This document shows, piece by piece, positions 27,270 to 35,432 of a DNA stretch of 64,000 nucleotides. Source of the DNA: Pleomorphochaeta sp963678575 (GTDB lineage Bacteria; Spirochaetota; Spirochaetia; Sphaerochaetales; Sphaerochaetaceae); NCBI GenBank assembly GCA_963678575.2, contig CAXXHV010000001.1, forward strand, positions 372,001-436,000. Reading direction: 5' to 3'. The translations under genes were made by a program, and so were the position numbers. Under the pieces are notes generated by a model that worked only from the letters and a program-made list of their open reading frames with translations, was not told the DNA's origin and made no database searches. How positions within the stretch are numbered: the stretch's first letter is position 1; every line of letters begins with the position of its first letter.

Positions 27270-28247
27270 TTATTGTTTATCTTCTTTCATTAGTTCATAT
27301 CTTCTTTTTCTAAATTCAGCTATGGGCCTATCTCCAGGTATTAATTTTTCATCCATTTTCATTTGGGTGTATTTTGGAAGTTGTGTTACAACAACTCGCT
27401 TATCTTGATTTAATATAATTCTACTTGATATTTTTCCAAAGAATCCAATAATATTTCTAATCCCCCAAATTGGCATAAAAGCTTGATAGAATCTAAGATA
27501 TATCATAGTATTTTCATCATCAATTGGTGCAAAAGCTGCAAATATTCTAACTTTTTCAGCTATTATATTGTGCCAAATATTTGGCATAATTATTTGAAGA
27601 GAGAATAATTCGTCTTCATTTCCCATTTCTTTTGGACCTTTTGCTTCAATTTTGCCATCATCAACTAGATTTTTAACATACCAAGTTAATTGATCTCCTT
27701 CCCATTTTACTTTTGGTCCATATACTACAGTTTTGCCACCTTTACCTATAGTGTTGTGGTGGACAAAAGGAATATGAACAACATCCATTTGATTTTCAAT
27801 GCACCGCGTATAATGCATTGGCCAATGGTCAATTATTTGAGAATAATGAAAATTGGTTTTTAAATCTTCAAAAAATGGAATTTCTGGAAGATTTTCTTTT
27901 TCATCTCCCCAATAAATCCAAATAAAACCATATTTTTCTTTTGCAACATAAGCATTAACTTTATATCTTTCTGCAACTTCTTTTTTCTTGCCATTAGCAG
28001 GTATTAAAGTCACTTTACCTTTGATATCATATTCAAAGCCATGAAAGGGACACTGTGCATGATCATTAATTATTTTACCAGCACTAATTGAGGCTCCTCT
28101 ATGGCAACATTTGTCAAAGATACAAGCTATTTGATTATCTTTTGTTCTCCAAAAAGCAAGTTTCTCTCCAAGTCTTTTTACTCCAATAATACCTTTTGGT
28201 GGAATTTCTTTAGCATCTAGAATTGCATACCATTTATTTCTTATCAT
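27270..28247 (-). CDS. Rieske 2Fe-2S oxygenase (aromatic-ring-hydroxylating dioxygenase-like)
   Basis: 325 residues. The Rieske cluster motif is C47-x-H49 and C66-x2-H69 (KCCHRGA and CPFHGF). The catalytic domain has N152-x2-D155-x2-H158-x4-H163 (NQMDVVHIPFVH), the mononuclear iron site and its bridging Asp. So all ligands of a working Rieske non-haem iron oxygenase are present. No reductase or ferredoxin gene is nearby. Substrate cannot be inferred; relatives include pheophorbide a oxygenase-like and phenylpropionate-type enzymes. It needs O2, which is unusual beside otherwise anaerobe-style genes. Confidence 0.85.
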   Translation of the reverse strand: MIRNKWYAILDAKEIPPKGIIGVKRLGEKLAFWRTKDNQIACIFDKCCHRGASISAGKIINDHAQCPFHGFEYDIKGKVTLIPANGKKKEVAERYKVNAYVAKEKYGFIWIYWGDEKENLPEIPFFEDLKTNFHYSQIIDHWPMHYTRCIENQMDVVHIPFVHHNTIGKGGKTVVYGPKVKWEGDQLTWYVKNLVDDGKIEAKGPKEMGNEDELFSLQIIMPNIWHNIIAEKVRIFAAFAPIDDENTMIYLRFYQAFMPIWGIRNIIGFFGKISSRIILNQDKRVVVTQLPKYTQMKMDEKLIPGDRPIAEFRKRRYELMKEDKQ

Positions 28248-28261
28248 AGCTAGTTTCCTAT

Positions 28262-28306
28262 CTTAAAAAAAGAAACCCTATGAACAATTAAAATGTTTAT
28301 AGGGTT
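28262..28306 (-). terminator. Terminator of the TspO-like gene
   Basis: A 13-bp stem with one G-T pair (28274-28286 with 28294-28306) is followed on the minus strand by a T-rich run. It lies just after the stop of the minus-strand gene at 28314 and before the Rieske gene. Confidence 0.8.
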
Positions 28307-28313
28307 AATTGAT

Positions 28314-29081
28314 TTAATATTCTTTTTTTGTAATAGCGTAGAAGTCTGCAGCAATAATGAAAATTATTGAAATTATTGCTGAAATAATTACAGCAGGATA
28401 CATACTATTAAATACAGTAGTATGCTTTATAATTATTCCAAAGTATGCCCATATTATTACTAATCCATAAAAATAATCTCTATTTTTTAGTAAGGTTATA
28501 ATTCCAATAATTGCACCAACAATTATTATTAGGACAGTCCAAATTGTTTCTGAAATACCAAATCCTTTGAAATTTAGACTAACCAAGAGGGTAGTTACAT
28601 TTGCAATTGTTGCAACTGTTATCCAACCAAAATAAATACTAAAGGGAAGTTTAACAAAGAATTTTTCCTTAGAACTAAGTTTTTCTTCTTTTATTGCATT
28701 AACTATTTTAATTAATGAAATTAGAATTACTAGCATGAATACAACGGATAACCAAATTATTTGGTAATGCCAGGTAAAAATCCAAATTGCATTTGCTATT
28801 GAAGAAATAGAAAAAATAATTCCTACTTTATTTAATAATTCAGTACTTATTTCATCATTTTTATTAATTATTCCTAGTTGATAGAAAGTAAAAAGGGCTA
28901 ACAATAAATAAATTAGGCCCCAAATAGAAAAGGTGATTCCTGCTGGTGCAAAAAGGTTTGGATATGAATCTGATATAACGCCTGTATCAACACCATTAAT
29001 TGGAAGACTATTAGCTAAAACATTAACGACAACCATTACTATGAAAGTAATTAATACAAGAAATTTAATTTTGTTGTTCAT
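28314..29081 (-). CDS. TspO/MBR-like multi-spanning membrane protein
   Basis: 255 residues, seven or so transmembrane helices. The NLFAPAGITFSIWGLIYLLL segment and tryptophans in helices (WIFTWHYQIIW) match the tryptophan-rich sensory/TspO-related family. Members bind tetrapyrroles or act as unknown membrane sensors. It is longer than classic TspO (about 160 residues), closer to the long bacterial form. GGAGG precedes the ATG. Its neighbour is a Rieske oxygenase of a family that includes chlorophyll-breakdown enzymes, but a shared role is speculative and a terminator separates them. Confidence 0.7.
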   Translation of the reverse strand: MNNKIKFLVLITFIVMVVVNVLANSLPINGVDTGVISDSYPNLFAPAGITFSIWGLIYLLLALFTFYQLGIINKNDEISTELLNKVGIIFSISSIANAIWIFTWHYQIIWLSVVFMLVILISLIKIVNAIKEEKLSSKEKFFVKLPFSIYFGWITVATIANVTTLLVSLNFKGFGISETIWTVLIIIVGAIIGIITLLKNRDYFYGLVIIWAYFGIIIKHTTVFNSMYPAVIISAIISIIFIIAADFYAITKKEY

Positions 29082-29254
29082 GAAATTTGCCTCCGTTTAT
29101 TAGATTATATCACAAATAAAGGTTTAATGTAGTAATATTTTTCTTAACAAAATTTATATTTGTCTAAGCTAATTAATAGCCAAAATATATTAAAAAAATA
29201 TTATAAAAATAAAAGAAAATGGTTTTAAGACGTGAAATAGAAAACTTTAAATAA

Positions 29255-29328
29255 TGCCCCGTAGACGATTCGAACGTCCGACCCCTTCCTTAGGAGGGAA
29301 GTGCTCTATCCAGCTGAGCTAACAGGGC
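29255..29328 (-). tRNA. tRNA-Arg (anticodon CCU)
   Basis: Read on the minus strand it folds fully: acceptor GCCCTGT with ACGGGGC (one G-T pair), D-arm stem GCTC/GAGC, anticodon stem CTTCC/GGAAG with loop CTCCTAA (anticodon CCT, codon AGG), T-arm GGACG-TTCGAAT-CGTCT and discriminator A at 29255. CCA is not encoded. It borders the accessory region to its right. Confidence 0.95.
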
Positions 29329-29430
29329 CAGAAAAAAATATCTTTTTTAACAAAAAAATTTAAATAATTTTTGCTATGCGTAAAAATATCATATCGATAA
29401 GTTAGTGTCAATCAAGATAAAAGCAAGAAT

Positions 29431-29473
29431 TGTAACCAAAATGCAACCAATAAAAAAGTGAAAGTGCAACCAA
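29431..29473. repeat. Short direct repeats TG(T/C)AACCA
   Basis: TGTAACCA, TGCAACCA and TGCAACCA occur within about 43 bases, 100 bases from the tRNA-Arg 5' end. Clusters like this resemble integrase arm-binding sites or phage operators. A related AGTAACCA pair is found at 36713-36731. Confidence 0.45.
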
Positions 29474-29604
29474 GCTGATTTTAGTTAGTAAACACTATTA
29501 ATATACCATTTTTTTTTATCAAAATATAATATTGAAAATAAGGATTATTAATTTGAACAATGTTAAGAAAAAATGTGAAATAATAATTCATCAAAAAGAA
29601 AAAG

Positions 29605-29631
29605 GAACCTGTCGGAATTTTCGACAGGTTC
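29605..29631 (-). terminator. Orphan hairpin with T-rich tail on the minus strand
   Basis: A perfect 10-bp stem (29605-29614 with 29622-29631), loop of 7 bases, followed on the minus strand by T-rich sequence. No minus-strand gene lies just upstream, so it may be a relic of a lost gene or end a short RNA. Confidence 0.5.
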
Positions 29632-29798
29632 AAATTGAAAAGAAGTATTAGCTAAAAGGATTGCAGATTTTTATAGTATGATTAATTTTTATTTACGTTT
29701 ATATTGTTGATATTCTTTTATATTTGACATTTTAATGATTTTTTTTGCAAATTGCGAAAGTTTTACGTTAGTAAAGGCAGTAAAAAAACTCATTTTTC

Positions 29799-29827
29799 TT
29801 GAATTTTTATTGTAATTACTGTATATT
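29799..29827 (+). promoter_or_regulatory. Predicted promoter of the Panacea gene pair
   Basis: TTGAAT (29799-29804), 17 bases, TATATT (29822-29827). The predicted start near 29834 gives a leader of about 100 bases that includes the whole 50-bp palindrome. Confidence 0.55.
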
Positions 29828-29843
29828 ATATGTACATACGTTG

Positions 29844-29893
29844 GTAATACTTATTTAGAATATATATATATATATATTCTAAATAAGTATTAC
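29844..29893. repeat. 50-bp perfect palindrome
   Basis: Every base from 29844 to 29868 pairs with 29869-29893; the centre is an alternating TA run. In RNA it folds into a long hairpin in the leader of the Panacea-domain gene; in DNA it could extrude as a cruciform or bind a dimeric regulator. No T run follows, so it is not a standard terminator. Confidence 0.9.
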
Positions 29894-29936
29894 AGAGGTT
29901 TTAGCCTGAAGTTCGATAATATTTGGAGGAATAGTT

Positions 29937-30398
29937 ATGGAAAGCAACAATATCAATGGGAATAATTCTGTTCTCGATGTTTCTTCATATATAATAAATT
30001 ATTGTCATAAAAACGATTTTACTATAACAAATTTAAAATTGCAAAAGCTATTGTATTTTTGTCAAGCAACTTTTTTATTGGAATCTAAAGGTGAGGTGCC
30101 TTGTTTTTCTGAACCAATAATCGCTTGGCCATATGGCCCTGTAGTATTAAAATCATACAATTTATATAGTGTTTATGGTAGTTCTGAAATCCCTAAAGTA
30201 TTAAATTTTGATGAAAAAGTGATAAAAGGGAAAGCCATAATTGATTCTGTTTTGAATGCTGCAGCAAATAAAAATCCTTTTGTTTTAGTTGATATTACAC
30301 ATTCTCAAAAACCTTGGATAAATGCTTTTAAGAAAGGCCAAGGGGCGGGAACAGAAATAACAAAAAAATCAATATATAATTATTTTAGCAATAAATAA
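29937..30398 (+). CDS. Panacea-domain (DUF4065, SocA/GepA-like) protein, probable antitoxin
   Basis: 153 residues. The Panacea/DUF4065 hallmarks are clear: VSSYIINYCHKN, TNLKLQKLLYFCQA (31-44) and EPIIAWPYGPVV (59-70). This domain neutralises many unrelated toxins in two-gene toxin-antitoxin loci (established for Panacea antitoxins and for Caulobacter SocA). GGAGG precedes the ATG. A second gene follows 17 bases later, which fits the usual antitoxin-first order. Identity of the partner as toxin is inference. Confidence 0.85.
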   Translation: MESNNINGNNSVLDVSSYIINYCHKNDFTITNLKLQKLLYFCQATFLLESKGEVPCFSEPIIAWPYGPVVLKSYNLYSVYGSSEIPKVLNFDEKVIKGKAIIDSVLNAAANKNPFVLVDITHSQKPWINAFKKGQGAGTEITKKSIYNYFSNK

Positions 30399-30415
30399 TT
30401 GTTAGGAATTATTTT

Positions 30416-31297
30416 ATGGGATATGTAGCTAGTGTAGATGTAACAAATGAAATTTTACAACCGGGTTATGATGCTAAATTAGAGGATGAGGAATCATCCT
30501 CTGATTTTGAACTTCTTTCAACTCAAAGTAGTAAGACAATTGAGAAAATTTTAAGAATATGTTCTGGCTCCTATATTTCTGAAGAGCGTATCAATGAGTT
30601 TAAAAGTAAATTTGTATATGAGAGTACTGTTTTTGTAGAAAAAGATGGTAAAAATCCAATACTTATGCGAGTTTCTTATAAAACTATTACTATTTTTATT
30701 TCAAATATTAAAAAAGAAAAAAAAGAACGTTCTCAAAAAAAATTAGATACAATTCAAAATAATCTTAATATAATAATTGAGGATTATAATCTTGATTATT
30801 CATTTCGTAAATTAGCTGCAAAAATATTAGATCATGTGGAGTTATGTAATTATCAAATTAATTATGTTAGAACTCAAACAAAAAATTTAGATAAGTTTAC
30901 TGAACAAATTAATTCCGCTAAAAACAAATTAAAACTCCAAAAAAAGGCTTTAGAAAAAATTCATAATAAATTGTTAAATCAGGTTTTAGTAAGTTTATCT
31001 ATTTTTACAGGATTAGCTTTTCTATTATTTGGAGGATTGGATACATTAGGTAATTTGGGACAATTCTTTGAAAATATAGATTCAAATTTCTCTTTAGGAA
31101 TTATTTATATTAGTCTTATTGGATTAATTCTACTTGGATTAATTCATACTTTTTTATGTTTTATTATTAGAATTTTAGACAAAAAAGATTCTAAAGGTGA
31201 AAAAATTTTATTAACAAGTTTCCATTTTTGGATTATTTTTTCTATTTTTGTAATCGTATTAATAATTGGTTTAGGATTACACTTTCAAATAAAATAA
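30416..31297 (+). CDS. Coiled-coil membrane protein, candidate toxin partner of the Panacea protein
   Basis: Not recognised as a known family. 293 residues: a soluble N-terminal domain (1-100), a charged helical/coiled-coil part (100-187) and three predicted transmembrane helices (about 189-206, 227-252, 266-289), with the C-terminus ending in the last helix. The AGGA ribosome site lies in the 17-base gap after the Panacea gene, so the two are co-transcribed. Panacea partners include membrane-acting toxins, which would fit, but those are usually small. Alternative: a structural or sensor protein of the island. Confidence 0.6.
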   Translation: MGYVASVDVTNEILQPGYDAKLEDEESSSDFELLSTQSSKTIEKILRICSGSYISEERINEFKSKFVYESTVFVEKDGKNPILMRVSYKTITIFISNIKKEKKERSQKKLDTIQNNLNIIIEDYNLDYSFRKLAAKILDHVELCNYQINYVRTQTKNLDKFTEQINSAKNKLKLQKKALEKIHNKLLNQVLVSLSIFTGLAFLLFGGLDTLGNLGQFFENIDSNFSLGIIYISLIGLILLGLIHTFLCFIIRILDKKDSKGEKILLTSFHFWIIFSIFVIVLIIGLGLHFQIK

Positions 31298-31327
31298 AGT
31301 TAATTTCTTGTATTATTTATTAAATAA

Positions 31328-31654
31328 TTAACAATAAAATAGTGTATCAAATACTTTTGAATTAAACATATAATATTCTTCATTTTGATATACAGTAAAT
31401 ACTTTAGAAGAGTTATAGAAGTTGATAAAATTAGTTTCTATAGTAAAGTTTTTATATTTAATCATTTTGGGTATGGTTTGTTCAAAGTAAATAAGAAATT
31501 GATATTTAGTATTTGCATAGTTTTGAATTACTATTTCCATATCATAAGTATCTGGTTCATATAAATCTATTAATTCACCATTATATTTTCTATCTTTAAA
31601 GTATTTATCTAAATCGTCTACTAAGTTTTCTTTTTTTTCAATTATTTTATTCAT
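31328..31654 (-). CDS. Hypothetical protein
   Basis: 108 residues, unrecognised, acidic at first (VDDLDKYF, DLYEPDTYDMEIV) and rich in Tyr, Phe and Asn. No membrane segment or signal peptide. It follows the KAP NTPase gene on the same strand by 117 bases and may be the last gene of the membrane protein-FRG-KAP cluster. It ends 30 bases from the convergent candidate toxin gene. Confidence 0.55.
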   Translation of the reverse strand: MNKIIEKKENLVDDLDKYFKDRKYNGELIDLYEPDTYDMEIVIQNYANTKYQFLIYFEQTIPKMIKYKNFTIETNFINFYNSSKVFTVYQNEEYYMFNSKVFDTLFYC

Positions 31655-31771
31655 TTTTTTAGACCTTAAATTAATTGTAAACCAGGACTACTTTTTTGCA
31701 ATTATTATGTAATGCAATTTTATTGTGGATTTGTTTTTTTTAGTGAATTAATAGTTTAAAATTATTTTATA

Positions 31772-33235
31772 TTAATCATCTTTTTTATGACCAAAAGTCA
31801 ATAAATTGATAAGCTTGCTTATATTGAATTTTTGATCAATAACTAATGATTTTTCACCTGTTGTTATTTTTACAATATCAAAAATTTGATTCCCAGGTTT
31901 ATTTGAATCGTGAAATGTATTAAAGTATAATTCATATTTTGTGTGAAGGATTTTTATTTTATTATAGTGTTTAAATTTTTCATTACTTTTTTGCAAACTT
32001 TGGATTAATGGAATATTTAAAAAAGAATTAAATCCATCCATTAAATATGTTGAAAGTGATGCTCCTTTATCTGTCATAGAAGTATACATAAAAATTTTAT
32101 TAAGTTTATCTATGTTAGAACTTTTTTTAATATAATTCTCTTTTTTTACATATATTGAATAAAAGAGGGGTTTGTCAATAAAATTAATGATTAGTCCTAT
32201 CGTTAAAAAAAACATTTCATTTTCTGTTAATTCTTCACGGTTTTGTATGACAAGAATTTTTTCTATAAATTTATTAATTTTTTCATAATCTCTTAAAGAG
32301 AGATTTTTTGGGACTGAATCATGCACACATTTAATAAACTTTGAATTTGTTGGAAATTTAAGCTGCATTTTTTCCTGAGTTTCTCTTAAATACTCCGATA
32401 TATCAGGTTCAGGGAGAAAAAATTCATAATCAAAAAATCTTCTAAAATAACCAGCTTCATCAAAGCAATTTCCATAGATTTGTTTAACACTTTCTATTAG
32501 TTGATTTGAATTTATTGTAAATATAAATAAGTATTTACCTGTATCAAAAAGATGTTTTATTCTTTCTAATAATTCAATAGCAAATGTAGGTTTACATCGA
32601 TCCAGTTCATCGATAAGAATAACAATCTTTTTATTACTTCTGTTTTTATGGATTTTTATTACATCGTTATAATATGTATTCAATGATGCTATAAATTCTT
32701 TTTTCTGTTTACTAAGCGGAGAGTCTTTTTCAAAATTTTTTAAACTGTTTTTTTTACTTAAATAATTTGTTTGAATATATTTTTTATTTGATTGCACTCT
32801 TTCAATATATTCAATTACATCGAATTTAGAAAAATTTCTAATTAATTCATTTCCTGCAGCTAATAATAACGATATTGTTTCTGTCGTTTCATCTTCGTTA
32901 TCTTTATTATAATTAATTTCATTTAACATTTGAGGTATTAGTTCATTAATAAAAGCTTCAAGTGGATCTCCTTCATAATCATTAGCCCAGGCATTGAAAG
33001 TAAAAACGGTAAAATTATTTTCTTTTAGCTTTTCTTTTAATGCTTTCATAAAGGTAGTCTTTCCATAACCCCATGCTGCATCAACACTGATTACTCTTTT
33101 ATCTTCAATTTCTTCTGGATAATCTTCTTTTGAAAAATCAATTTCAGGAGGGGAAATTGTTGATATAAAATCAATTAACGAATCGCAAAATTGTTTTCTT
33201 TCCTTAAATAATTCTTTATAGTACTTTTTTTCCAT
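31772..33235 (-). CDS. KAP family P-loop NTPase
   Basis: 487 residues. Walker A is AAWGYGKTT (53-61), the family-typical FNAW is at 80-83, and Walker B is VILIDELDRC (205-214) followed by FAIELLERIKHLF. KAP NTPases (Kidins220/ARMS and PifA relatives) are STAND-like switches; plasmid PifA blocks phage growth. The usual inserted transmembrane helices of some members are not evident here, but a separate membrane protein is encoded two genes upstream. It follows the FRG gene by 45 bases with AAAGGG as ribosome site. Proposed role: sensor or motor of a defence system. Confidence 0.85.
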   Translation of the reverse strand: MEKKYYKELFKERKQFCDSLIDFISTISPPEIDFSKEDYPEEIEDKRVISVDAAWGYGKTTFMKALKEKLKENNFTVFTFNAWANDYEGDPLEAFINELIPQMLNEINYNKDNEDETTETISLLLAAGNELIRNFSKFDVIEYIERVQSNKKYIQTNYLSKKNSLKNFEKDSPLSKQKKEFIASLNTYYNDVIKIHKNRSNKKIVILIDELDRCKPTFAIELLERIKHLFDTGKYLFIFTINSNQLIESVKQIYGNCFDEAGYFRRFFDYEFFLPEPDISEYLRETQEKMQLKFPTNSKFIKCVHDSVPKNLSLRDYEKINKFIEKILVIQNREELTENEMFFLTIGLIINFIDKPLFYSIYVKKENYIKKSSNIDKLNKIFMYTSMTDKGASLSTYLMDGFNSFLNIPLIQSLQKSNEKFKHYNKIKILHTKYELYFNTFHDSNKPGNQIFDIVKITTGEKSLVIDQKFNISKLINLLTFGHKKDD

Positions 33236-33280
33236 AATTGTGCCCTTTAAACTTTATTTGTACATGAACTCTTAATTTCC

Positions 33281-34858
33281 TTATATATCATATTCAAGGA
33301 TAACTTCATCTTTTATTTGTGTTATTTTTTTTTCAATTTCAGGGTATATAAACCCTTTATTAATTCCATAAGAATTAGCTAATTCGTTATAAAAATCATT
33401 ATTATAATTATTAATTATAATGACAGTTCTCATATTGTTATCTTTAAATAAATCTAAATATTTCATATTCGCTTGTAAGTAATAATTATCATTATTTAAA
33501 TTCGCTCCAACTAGAATAAATAATCCTTGTTGATTTCTTATTCTTTCATTATTTAGTGAAGGATGAACAATATAATAAGTATTAATATCTTTTTTTTGAG
33601 GTAGATATAGATTAAAAGACGTATCAATTAATGCTGCTTGATGTTGTAATTCTCCTTCAAAAAAATATTTTTTTATGTAAATATCATTAATTAATGTTGA
33701 ATTTAAAGTTGCTGTTTCATCGCTAAAGTTTTTAAATAGTCTAGCAAATTCTTTTTCATCATCTTTAAATTTTTCAAATAATTCAATTTTCTTTAGATAT
33801 AAACTTAATAAAGTATAAGTTTGTTGGGATAAACTTTCATCTATAACGGTTAATGAAGTTTTAATTAACTTTTTAATATTCCAGAAATCATAAAAAAAAT
33901 AATCTGAATCTATTTTACTTTTTAGACTCATAGCATCTTCTAATTCATTTGTGTATAACTTTTTTAAATAAGTTGTTAATGGTTCAATGATACTAGAGTA
34001 AGTAGGAATTTCTTTTCTTGTAGTGCATAAAGCACTAATTAATGATACTGAATCGCTATTTTGTGAATTTTTAATTATATTTTTATTTGATGAAAAACAA
34101 AGATTTATACTTCCATATTTTGCCTGTTCATTTGATTCATAATTATCTAGAGCAAAAAAAGAAGCTACCAATGGATTTCCTGTAATATCTAATAATCTTG
34201 AGGGGCAATTAAAATGTTTGAGTATTGTTAATTTATCAAAAAATGTTTCACATCCGTCAAAATCGTTTGGCATTGATTGTATACATCTATTATTTATAAT
34301 ATGTTCAATCCTAGGATATCTTTTATCCCTATATAATGATGTTGATAAATCATGATTTAGTTTGTTCCCTCTATAATATATTTTTTTCTTTTTCCCTTCT
34401 AATTCATTATGTCGGTAATTATATATTATTGTCTGAAATTGATTTATATCTTTACAATAAATAATATTTATTAAATTTTTCAAATATATAACTATTAAAT
34501 CGTTTGGAGTTTTTAAATCAAAGTCAATGTTCCCATTATATATTATTTCAAGTAAAGTTAATATTTTTGTATCTTTTTGAGATTTATTTTCTAAATCTTT
34601 TATTCTAAAGATTTTTTGCTTTATATATTCTGATAAAAGGTATATTAATAAATTTTGTATTTTATCTTTATCAATATTATCTTCAGGAAAAGGATTAATT
34701 AATTTTGCTTTTTCTTTTTCCTTAGAATTAGATATATATAAACAATTATTGTTTATTTCAATTGCTGAATAGAAGCAATTATATAAGTTAATTATAATTA
34801 AATCCAAAAAATCCTTATTAATAATTATGTCATAATTAATTTCTGTTAAGTTTTTCAT
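33281..34858 (-). CDS. FRG-domain protein
   Basis: 525 residues. The FRG domain, named for its Phe/Arg-Gly motif, is recognised by IYYRGNK (160-166) and LKHFNCPSRLLDITGNPLVASFFAL in part (213-237, His/Pro-Ser-Arg-Leu-Leu-Asp then Asn-Pro-Leu). The regions before 150 and after 260 are unassigned; the latter is long and helix-rich. FRG proteins are frequent in prophages and defence islands, with unknown activity. Its ATG overlaps the stop of the upstream membrane gene (ATGA), so the two are translationally coupled. Confidence 0.8.
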   Translation of the reverse strand: MKNLTEINYDIIINKDFLDLIIINLYNCFYSAIEINNNCLYISNSKEKEKAKLINPFPEDNIDKDKIQNLLIYLLSEYIKQKIFRIKDLENKSQKDTKILTLLEIIYNGNIDFDLKTPNDLIVIYLKNLINIIYCKDINQFQTIIYNYRHNELEGKKKKIYYRGNKLNHDLSTSLYRDKRYPRIEHIINNRCIQSMPNDFDGCETFFDKLTILKHFNCPSRLLDITGNPLVASFFALDNYESNEQAKYGSINLCFSSNKNIIKNSQNSDSVSLISALCTTRKEIPTYSSIIEPLTTYLKKLYTNELEDAMSLKSKIDSDYFFYDFWNIKKLIKTSLTVIDESLSQQTYTLLSLYLKKIELFEKFKDDEKEFARLFKNFSDETATLNSTLINDIYIKKYFFEGELQHQAALIDTSFNLYLPQKKDINTYYIVHPSLNNERIRNQQGLFILVGANLNNDNYYLQANMKYLDLFKDNNMRTVIIINNYNNDFYNELANSYGINKGFIYPEIEKKITQIKDEVILEYDI

Positions 34859-35265
34859 ATAGCCTCTTGATCATAATTTTTATTTCTTAAAGTTTTTTTA
34901 TTTTTTAATTTAAAAAAGATTTTTGTAGCTGGAATTAAATACAAATAAATAATATACGGCTCTAAGATATTTTTAAGTAGTATAACATATCTTATTGTTC
35001 TTGCTCCTTCAGATTCAGGTTCTAAGAACCCATACTTAAGAGTTTCAGGAAACAAAGCCATAAATTCCCATCTAAATAAGACTATTAAGTAATGTAAGAA
35101 ATATAATATGGCTATTATGTATATAGCTGCAAAAATGAGATTTAATTTAGCAGTTTCTTTATATTTATTTTTTACTTTTTTATATCTTGAAATAAATAAA
35201 ATTATAAAGAGAATATATAATAATACAGTAAGGTCATTTAAGATTTCGTAAGTTGATAAATTCAA
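34855..35265 (-). CDS. Small membrane protein of the FRG-KAP operon
   Basis: 136 residues with four likely transmembrane helices (about 8-24, 37-57, 60-70 region and 94-116) and a basic C-terminal tail. No family recognised. It is first in the cluster and its stop overlaps the FRG start by four bases. By position it could be the membrane effector or anchor of the KAP/FRG system. Confidence 0.7.
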   Translation of the reverse strand: MNLSTYEILNDLTVLLYILFIILFISRYKKVKNKYKETAKLNLIFAAIYIIAILYFLHYLIVLFRWEFMALFPETLKYGFLEPESEGARTIRYVILLKNILEPYIIYLYLIPATKIFFKLKNKKTLRNKNYDQEAI

Positions 35266-35432
35266 TTTTTACTCCCAATATATTTTTGTTTAATTGGTTT
35301 GAAAAGTAATGTTACTTTTTGTTAAACATCAAAAAATTTATAAATTTAATCTTATAAATTAGTCTTCAATTTCAATTGGTTCAATATCAATAACATCAAT
35401 ATGTTTTATTTTTGATGTATTTTTACTTATTT

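Larger units (their letters stand above)
29329..29798. other. Non-coding left margin of the accessory island
   Basis: 470 bases without a convincing gene. It holds three AACCA repeats (29432-29473), an isolated hairpin (29605-29631) and otherwise simple AT-rich sequence. No open frame on either strand reaches useful length. Confidence 0.6.

Noticed and set aside
29255..29328. tRNA-Arg as the integration site of the island
   Set aside because: Integrases usually use the 3' end of a tRNA gene, which faces away from the island, and no duplicated tRNA-Arg fragment was found on the far side; kept only as a border landmark.
29857..29880. TA-run as simple low-complexity sequence only
   Set aside because: The palindrome extends far beyond the TA run into complex sequence, so it was kept as a real feature.
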